Origin: Macrocybe gigantea
Taxonomy: Eukaryota > Basidiomycota > Agaricomycetes > Agaricales > Callistosporiaceae
NCBI GenBank assembly: GCA_011319805.1
Contig: SJRY01000002.1
Span: 56,642 to 120,641 of the forward strand
DNA: 64,000 nucleotides
Reading direction: 5' to 3'
Made by a program: the position numbers and the translations under genes. This document shows, in pieces, positions 57,389 to 64,000 of this stretch (position 1 is its first letter; each line of letters begins with the position of its first letter). A model generated the notes under the pieces. The model searched no databases, had not been told where the DNA came from, and was given only the letters and a program-made list of their open reading frames with translations.

Positions 57389-58036
57389 GAAATTTATTTT
57401 GGGTCTGCGTCGGATTTCGAGCTAGCATCATGTTGGACGTACAATAGCATGAATAAATTTGGTCCACGAATGTTATGAACTTGGCATTTCCGATGACCTT
57501 GCTGGCTCTCATGGTGCATTGCCTACTGTCAGACACTCGTATTGCATAAGGTGACCGAGGTCCGGAATTAATAATACTGTCCTATATGGCAACATGTTAC
57601 GAAGAAGCACCTGTGACAGCTCAGAAGCTGAGCACGATGCTCCGGCTTTCCATATGTTTGGGCATTTCTTCAGACTCGCCCAGACGATTTGTTATGTTCA
57701 GGGGCTGATGACAAAGCTTAGTCAAGGCCGAGAGTATAAGACAAGCAGAGACCAGTAAGCAAGCATACATAAGCAGGTGTAAGCAAGTGCAATCGCGACA
57801 TATTGGAAGACCATAGCGCCACGCTTCGACCTCAGCCAGCGCTGCGTCAGAAAATTCACGCAAAGATGTGGTGCTTTGACGCGGAGCCCATGTCGCCAAA
57901 GCATTTCAAAACTGAGGTAAAGACGGAAATAGCTGTGTAGATGCGAGGAAAATCATATGTAAATGAGACAGAGATGATGACAGGTAGGAAAGACAATATA
58001 TGGACAGGGAAAAACAATGCACTGCATGACGAATCG
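57389..58036. other. right end of the TIR element and flanking gene-free sequence
   Basis: It contains the right inverted repeat (57606-57654) and then host sequence downstream of the DsbA-like gene. No gene is recognised. Antisense frames of 60-92 codons around 57621-57904 have no family resemblance. Confidence 0.4.
57606..57654 (-). repeat. right terminal inverted repeat (49 bp)
   Basis: Exact reverse complement of 44272-44320, ending CCGGCTTTCCATA, followed directly by TGTTTG (57655-57660), the second copy of the target duplication. Confidence 0.85.
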
Positions 58037-59130
58037 CTAGAAGAATGTCGAGCTCCGAAGCGGGGGACAGCAAGTAAGAGGAGAAGGGGGGAATACCACA
58101 TAAGAAAACCACAAGAGGTAAAATGAGATGAAACGCGAATCATGGTTATGCGGTAGCTTCCACGACGTGACCTCCAAAAGGGACGGAGCTGAATGAACAC
58201 CAGCGGCGGCCAGTTTCTGGAAGATCTGCAGAAATGTGTGTCCTTGAGTTTTATGGACAAGAATAACACAACTGGGGTACAACCTGAACGAAGACGTCGG
58301 ATGACTGTCCTCCACTGACCGCCCATTTGTTATCAATGATGGTCAATGGGACGCCGGTGATTCCGATGTTGCGAGCTGTATCGCACATCTCGTTCACCTC
58401 CTTTTCCAGCTCGTCTGACTGGAGGAACTTGATGGTCTGCAAAAACGAGAACGCGACGTTACTGTCACCCAGATAAGAATTGCAAAGCGATAGGTGCTAT
58501 CGCACCTCTTCTTTATCCATCATGCCTGCGCTATCTGCGATGTCGGCCAACACGTTCATGTCTGCGATATCTCTCCCTTCTTCCAAGTGAGCCTTGAAGA
58601 GACCCATGAGAACGGGCAGCTGTGCTTTTTGACCGCCGAGCTTGTACGCCTTCTGAGCGAGCCTGTGAGCGCGCGTGGATTGACTCATGACGCCACGGAA
58701 GGATCTGTGGGTGTGCACGGCGCATGAGCAACGAGACGCGACGACGCGGGAGAGTCAGACATTTGACTCACATGGGAATTCCCTTTTCCTGCGCCCATTT
58801 TAATATGGCGTTCTGGAAGTGGTTGAACTTTTCCTTGCCGATCTGTTTGGTGTAAAAGGTGGACTTGTCGATTTTAGGTGTGTCGTCGGAAAGACACTTT
58901 GTGCTGATGAGCCGGAAGGGCAGGTGCTCAAGCTCGAAGGACAGCGGGAGGTTGAGGGTGTCCTTGCAGTGTGAAATTGCTCGGAGTAGCTCATGCTGCC
59001 CGATACAGCAATTCGGACAGACCTAAATCACACGAAGCGGTGAGACTGGCAGAACGAGGCGTAGAACAAGATGAGGGGCGCGCACAAAGTCGTTGACGAT
59101 GGTCAGCTTGACCAAGCGGTTGGTCGACAT
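58037..59130 (-). CDS. DsbA/FrnE-like thioredoxin-fold oxidoreductase
   Basis: The predicted 278 aa protein resembles the FrnE/DsbA-like group of thiol-disulfide oxidoreductases. Exons (minus): 59130-59086, 59022-58772, 58704-58506, 58436-58284 and 58225-58037; phases agree. The start gives MSTNRLVKLTIVNDFVCPNCCIGQHEL, written here across the first splice, with the CPNC redox pair at about residues 17-20 in the usual place after the first beta strand. A long helical insertion follows (LAQKAYKLGGQKAQLPVLMGLFKAHLEEGRDI), then the cis-Pro loop ITGVPLTIIDNKWAVSGGQ, both typical. No signal peptide is seen, so it is probably cytosolic. The last 40 or so residues beyond FQKLAAAGV are hydrophobic and not family-like, so an unseen splice near the 3' end is possible. 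Confidence 0.8.
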
Positions 59131-60200
59131 GAGCGAGACGTCGTTGGCAGCTTATGTCTGGTCGGGAGATTGTGATAAGACAGATGGTCAGAATAGAAGA
59201 AGAAGCAGCTATCGAGGAGAGCGAAGGTGGTCGCAGGCGGAAGCAAAAGCAAAGGAGGACGTGATATTCACGGCACAGAGTTAAACATAGAGCCTGTACG
59301 GAGAGCTGACTGAGCATTGGGCACCGGACCCCCTTTGAATTGGCTCAGATCAGTCCCACCGACACCGACCGTGACCAATTTCATTAGTCACACTTGAACT
59401 CTCTCTCTTCAAAGCAGCGCAGCATGTCTTCTCTTCAGTTGTACAAAAAAAAATAGAAAAAGGAAAAAAAAAAGTAACACTAGCATCAGATGGCCTCGGG
59501 CGCTTTCTCCGAACGGGTTTTGCTGATTTGACACATCGGCCATCGGTTTTGATTACTGCATCTGTTCATCTCGCCGCCACTCTCTCCGAGTCTTGCTTAT
59601 TTGCTGGCTACGCACCGCCCTGGCCACTTCAATATCTATATCCTAAGGGACTTTAAGTAAGAAAATTTGTGTTTTCCTGATGTAATTGCAGAGCTCGAGC
59701 TCGTGTACCGTAGCAGTGCACTGCTCGGTAGAAATCAAAGACGGTTACGGATACGGCTGCCATATACAGGTGCCGTCTACCCGTCCATTACGCTCAGGGT
59801 GCAGCCCCTCCGAGTCAGGCTCTTTTCCGGCTTACTGAGATTCGGAAAAGCCACTGAAAGACATCGATGTCATCGATGAACATTTGAGGTTTATTGTCAC
59901 GGGTACGTGACTCATAAAATACAGGCGGAACGTGTCCAGGAGGGAAGCAACGGTTCAGGAGCTCATCGGAAAGTGTAGTTCCTGTTCACTGCAGTGGCCG
60001 TAGTAGGCCCAGCACATGAGCATATGGACATCTCACCCCGGCGATTGCTACTTGGGGGTTACAACATGATGCGTTGTAATGTGGCTCCCATTGACGGTGA
60101 CGTGGTTTCGACGGTCGCTCCCCAATGTTTCATGCTCAGTCGTACTTCATCATTCAAGTTGATAATAAGAGTATAGGGATGTGTGCATCGTACCGCGGCG
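59131..60200. other. gene-free stretch between DsbA-like and kinase genes
   Basis: About 1.07 kb between divergent starts. A-rich runs occur at 59445-59475. Short frames (59093-59284, 59667-59879) have no family resemblance. It should hold both promoters. Confidence 0.4.
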
Positions 60201-61924
60201 ATGCCGATGGAGCGTGGGTTGTTCCAACTCCGATACAATAGCATGTTGTCCTACCTTCTCGCACCCATTCGACTTTCGGTTACGCGCTGTTCCAGCACTG
60301 GAAGACCCGTAAACGCTCTCCACAACCTTAACCTCCTTTGTATTTTTCGCAAGACCTCCTTTCGTCCATTCAGTAACCACTTGTTGGGAACGCCTGCCGA
60401 TTCTTCATCCAAACCCGCATATCAAGCTAGCGAAGATCTCAAAGGCCTACAATGGCCAGAAGAGAGCCTTACATCTACCGCTAATGAATGTGGTGGATTC
60501 TATCCAGTGCGTCTTGGTGAAACTTTTGACGGTGGTCATTTCGTCGTTATAAGGAAGCTTGGCTGGGGCGGATTTTCGAGCGTGTGGCTAGCAAGAGACC
60601 GAAAGTATGTACGAGAAACTATCGCCTGTATCCACAATTTGATGGTACAATCAAGAGATAATCGTTATGTTGCCCTCAAGATCCTCTCCTCATACGCATC
60701 GAACGAAGTTGAAGCTGGGCGACTCAGAGAACGCGATACGCTTCGAAAGGTCACAACCGCCGCCCCTTGTCACCATGGGTTTCAACACGTAGTTCACCTT
60801 TTGCACGAATTCACATTTGAGAGTTTCGCCGGCCGACATATCTGTTTCGTCACGGACGTTCTCAGCTATAGCGTTCTAAATCTGCAACGTGAACTGTCAG
60901 ATAGGCGACTCCCTCTCAAGTTTATTTTGCGCCTTACGAAGCATGTTTTGAAAGGGCTCGAATATCTGCATGACGAATGCGACATAGTTCATTCTGGCAT
61001 GTTTTGCCTACATTTATCTGGTCCCGATGTCTCGACTAACTTCATCACTAGATTTGAAACCCAGTAATCTACTCCTCATGCCATCTCATTTAGACACGAT
61101 TGTCATGCATGAGGTCGCCGAGAACCCGTCTTCACTCTATGAGTTTCCAAAGACCGTACCACCGAACGAGCTACCATTTCATCCTGTTATCTCGACGCCT
61201 CTTCTTTTTGACTTGGATCCTAGTCAGTCCACGAGGTTGCATTGGCTAATCGCAGATTTGGGACATGGTGCGTTGGTCCAATCATAGCTGAGGATAAAGG
61301 ATGTTGAACTTGATGCTGAACGTCTTGAGCTCATCCCCAACACGAACATCTGAGCGCCATCGTTCAGCCATATGCCCTACGTGCGCCCGAAGTTATTCTA
61401 GGTCTCGAATGGGGACCTGCTGTGGACATATGGAGCATTGGATGCATGGTGCAGATCTTTCTCATTCTAAATACATACAAGATCTTACACTATTGACTCT
61501 TCCAAGATGTACGAGTTCGCGACAGGCCATTGGGCTTTTGAGCCTGAAGCCACTGACACCCTATCTCGCGACATTGTCCACCTCGCCCAAATGACTCAGC
61601 TTACTGGTCAAGTTCATGATGAAGCTCTCCTTGAGCAGTATGAAATGCGAGAGAAGCAACATGGTCCCAAAGGCAGGTTCCGCATTCCAAACTGTGATAT
61701 GTTGTTCAACAGTGCATCTAGACGTGTTGAGGCAGGCGAGAGCAGAAAATCCTGGCCGAGGATCTATTGAATCCAACTTAAATGAAGCAACTGTCTACCA
61801 CAACAGCCCTGAGGAAGTTGCCAATTTCATCAGGATTATTCGGTCTTTTTTGGCTCTCGATCCTGCCAAAAGACCCCGTGCTACAGAAGCTTTATGTGAT
61901 CCAGTCTTCGAATATGTTGAATAA
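60201..61924 (+). CDS. SRPK-like serine/threonine protein kinase
   Basis: The kinase is of the SRPK type, whose members phosphorylate Arg/Ser-rich splicing factors. Exons: 60201-60604, 60656-60996, 61052-61267, 61330-61448, then 61507 onward. The start gives MPMERGLFQLRYNSM with a basic N-terminus; an alternative ATG is at 60243. Kinase blocks: glycine loop KLGWGGFSSVWLARD, VALKIL with the catalytic Lys, DLKPSNLLL in the catalytic loop, IADLGHA in place of DFG (DLG), APEVILGLEWGPAVDIWSIGCM and ALDPAKRPRATEAL. The intron at 60997-61051 starts GCATGT, a GC-AG intron. Near 61673-61712 either a 40 nt intron, again with a GC donor, or a small indel is needed to keep frame. The spacer between the two lobes is shorter than in classic SRPKs. 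Confidence 0.78.
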
Positions 61925-62733
61925 TGTACTCAGGTCTCAATAAATGTGTAATGCCCTTAGATATAGACAAGCTTTGGATTGTGTTTTGCTACAGAAGAAA
62001 GACAAGTTGAATTTGGAATAAATGCTGTGGTGTTTCAACTACAGTGTTTTGATAGTCCTTGAGCCATTATCACTCCTTGAGACGCTTGGCCACGGCTCCT
62101 CCCTCACATATCCAACAGCCCTAAAACTTGGTCAAAACTACATTACATAGATGACCTATGTGTAGAAAAAAACTTGGATTTTTTTGTTCACAGGCAGACA
62201 AGACGGAGAAAGAAAAGTGTCCAGAATTGTCATTTTTATACCAATCACCTTTTGTATAAGGAGCTTTTCGTGCTCATGGTACCTCAAAATCATGATGCTC
62301 TTCTGCTCTATGCTACTTGTGGAATGCAAATCCCGGCTTTTAGCAGACCGAAAGCATGTTAAACTGTCTAAGACAGAAGATAATATCAGAGGTTCAGTCT
62401 GATATTGACAGTTACTGTACAGTATGTATCACGGTATCAACCAGTGAACCTACTGTGGACTAATTAGCCTAAAAGCGCACTGTAAAATCCTACCAGAGGG
62501 AGTGGTATCGAACACTTGTACAGTATTGGTGTTTGAGACGTTAACAGGTGTGTAAATAATTGAACGGGGTATATGTGGGATGCGGGGACTCGCTTTGGTA
62601 GTCCAAGAAGTTGCAAGGTGTTATGAACAGCAAGTGTTTGATCAAATAAAAGATAACGACGTGATCGACAGAGTCGTGAAAGTGAGGCGGGTTAGAGGGG
62701 GGGATGGATGTCGAATGTTGAATGCTGGGTCAA
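61925..62733. other. gene-free stretch
   Basis: Convergent 3' regions of the kinase (+) and the SH3 protein (-). Short frames at 62174-62402 and 62580-62801 are not convincing. Nothing else recognised. Confidence 0.4.
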
Positions 62734-63710
62734 CTAAAAGTTGGACCAAGAGATCAGCTCGTCGCGCGAAGAGAAGCCAGGCGCGCTCATCTGGACGGTG
62801 ATGCCCAAGCTGCTGCTGCGAACGGGCCGTTCCGCCTTGAGCCCTGGGACGGGCTTGAGGAAGCACCATGCGGGGACGACGCCGAGCTCGACGTCGGTCT
62901 CTGGCGTGGGGTTCGTCTTGAACAGCGACTTGGCTGTGTGCGCAAACGCGCCGCCCTCTCGTCCGACGACGCACCAGCCGTCGTCGAAGCTCTGGAGGAC
63001 GGTGAGCTTCTCACCAACCCGGCTGATGAGGAGCTCGTCGGGCAGCACGGGCACGAAGAGCTGTCGGACCTTGCGCGCTGTGCCGGACGTCGCACCCGTG
63101 CTCGTGCCCGTCTCGGCGGAGCTGGTGGACAGCACGGAAAAGCGGCTCCTGCCGCTCGCTGTGCTGAGGAACGATTGGCGGGCGAAGGTTGGGGTGTGCG
63201 GGGATGCGGGGCTCGGGGTCTCGTTGCCCGCAGAAAGGGCGAAGGAGAATGGTTTCGGGGTGAAGGGCTGGGGTATGTGGCCAGACTCTCGGTGGTGTTG
63301 AACTATCTCGTCGTGAGTTTTTGGAGGACGCGTGATGACTTTGTCCGGAAGCACGATCGTGGGTGTCAGCTGGTTTCGAGAGAAGCCTCCAGACATCATC
63401 TGTCGTGATCTGGGTCACGTCGACATGTCAATTACGTCCGAGTGGAACAGCAAAAAAGCAACTGCACTGACTGTGGTGAGGAAGATTCGTCGACATCGTC
63501 GGATTTCTCCTTTACGATGCCCCGAATGGAAAGGAACGCGGCACCTCGGGCTTCGTCTCTTTTCTGCGTGGTGCGCCGCCTGTACCAGGCAAGGACGAAC
63601 CAGAGGATGAGTCCCAGCACGACCGCGCCGACGACGCAGATGCCGGCAATGGAGATCGGGTTCAGGCCAGTGTTGGGATCAGACGCATTACGGCGCGCCA
63701 AGGCAGGCAT
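62734..63710 (-). CDS. single-pass membrane protein with SH3 domain (Fus1-like layout)
   Basis: The 302 aa product has two exons, 63710-63468 and 63399-62734, joined at phase 0. The start gives MPALARRNASDPNTG, followed by one membrane segment (ISIAGICVVGAVVLGLILWFVLAWY), then Arg-rich sequence, a Ser/Pro-rich linker, and an SH3 domain (RKVRQLFVPVLPDELLISRVGEKLTVLQSF, in two parts: KVRQLFVPVLPDELL, then VGEKLTVLQSFDDGWCVV and GVVPAWCFLKP). The single membrane span followed by a cytoplasmic SH3 domain resembles yeast Fus1, a scaffold for polarity and cell fusion, but the sequence match is weak. An upstream in-frame ATG at 63779 would add 23 residues. The 5' flank to 64000 shows no other gene. 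Confidence 0.7.
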
Positions 63711-64000
63711 AGCTTTCACTCGTGCGTATGTATATTTCAAAAGAACGACAAGTTGATGGGGTTTTTTCGGTTTTGACAACCTGTCGGTCGGAATGTCGTT
63801 CCAGGAAGGAGATTGGTATCAAAAGGAGCGACGACGTGAAAGACGGTGCAGAGGAACGAAGAAATAAAGAACCTCGAAGCTAGATATTTACAACATTCAG
63901 TGCTTGAGGACCGAGCTGATGCAAGGAGGAGGAAAGGGAGGGAATTGAACAACACTTCATGAGCGTTGCCATTCGGGACACCAAGGAACAGATACGAAAA

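Larger units (their letters stand above)
44272..57654. mobile_element. TIR DNA transposon with integrase-core and alpha-kinase genes, nested Gypsy inside
   Basis: Perfect 49 bp inverted repeats (44272-44320 and 57606-57654; outer end TATGGAAAGCCGG) bound 13,383 bp and are flanked by the 6 bp duplication TGTTTG. Without the 6.85 kb Gypsy insertion the element would be about 6.5 kb. It holds two convergent genes whose starts face inward (around 53.7 kb on minus, 54.2 kb on plus): strictly, they diverge from a central region and read toward the two ends. One is an integrase-core (DDE) gene, the likely transposase; the other is an atypical alpha-kinase gene. Six-bp duplications and TAT/ATA ends recall the eukaryotic IS3-like (IS3EU) group as I remember it, but this is not certain. 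Both genes are decayed. Confidence 0.75.

Noticed and set aside
62722..63408. Long plus-strand frames opposite the SH3 gene
   Set aside because: GC-rich shadow frames; the minus strand has the SH3 domain and a clean splice.

Overview
The window reads as an Agaricomycete (mushroom-type Basidiomycota) chromosome segment. Host genes are split by many 47-70 nt GT-AG introns, often with GTNNGT donors. The laccase, NIPA-like and C2 proteins have basidiomycete-type sequences, and the mobile elements (Plavaka, Helitron, chromodomain Gypsy, DUF6532 and alpha-kinase families) are those of mushroom genomes.

Layout. (1) 1-6.5 kb: a broken pogo-type transposase fragment and a Helitron whose Rep-helicase frame has two nonsense codons. 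(2) 6.6-11.2 kb: convergent housekeeping genes, a C3HC zinc-finger NIPA/Rsm1-like protein (+) and a Dbp6/DDX51-type DEAD-box helicase (-). (3) 11.4-14.5 kb: a complete secreted laccase (-). (4) 16.3-28.6 kb: a putative siderophore locus. An ABCC-type full transporter (-) diverges from the first of two tandem IucA/IucC-like (NRPS-independent, NIS) siderophore synthetase genes (+). The duplicates share exon lengths exactly (190, 95 and 463 nt). Perfect ATCWGATAA motifs, the site type bound by fungal iron-repressing GATA factors, lie between the transporter and synthetase 1 and in a four-site cluster downstream of synthetase 2. (5) 29.1-32.0 kb: a C2-domain (Inn1/Fic1-like) protein (+) convergent with a Frag1/DRAM/Sfk1-family membrane protein (-).

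(6) 33.2-44.1 kb: a DUF6532-type gene (-) and a decayed Plavaka transposase (+) diverge from a 158 bp intergenic region. They are followed by an array of at least thirteen short ubiquitin-derived repeats and a small gene for a putative membrane protein. Similar inverted sequences near 33.19 and 44.12 kb may be the ends of this element. (7) 44.27-57.65 kb: a 13.4 kb block bounded by perfect 49 bp terminal inverted repeats and a 6 bp target duplication (TGTTTG). It carries a decayed integrase-core gene (-) and a decayed atypical alpha-kinase gene (+). A 6.84 kb chromodomain Gypsy retrotransposon sits inside one intron of the integrase-core gene (TSD GTATT), and that Gypsy is itself interrupted by an inverted solo LTR of its own family (TSD TCCCA). 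(8) 58.0-64.0 kb: host genes again, a DsbA-like oxidoreductase (-), an SRPK-type kinase (+) and a membrane SH3 protein (-).

Exon boundaries were worked out by hand from splice signals, frame continuity and remembered family sequence. They are best for the NIPA, Dbp6, NIS, C2, DsbA-like, SRPK and SH3 genes, and only partial for the ABC transporter, laccase and transposon genes.
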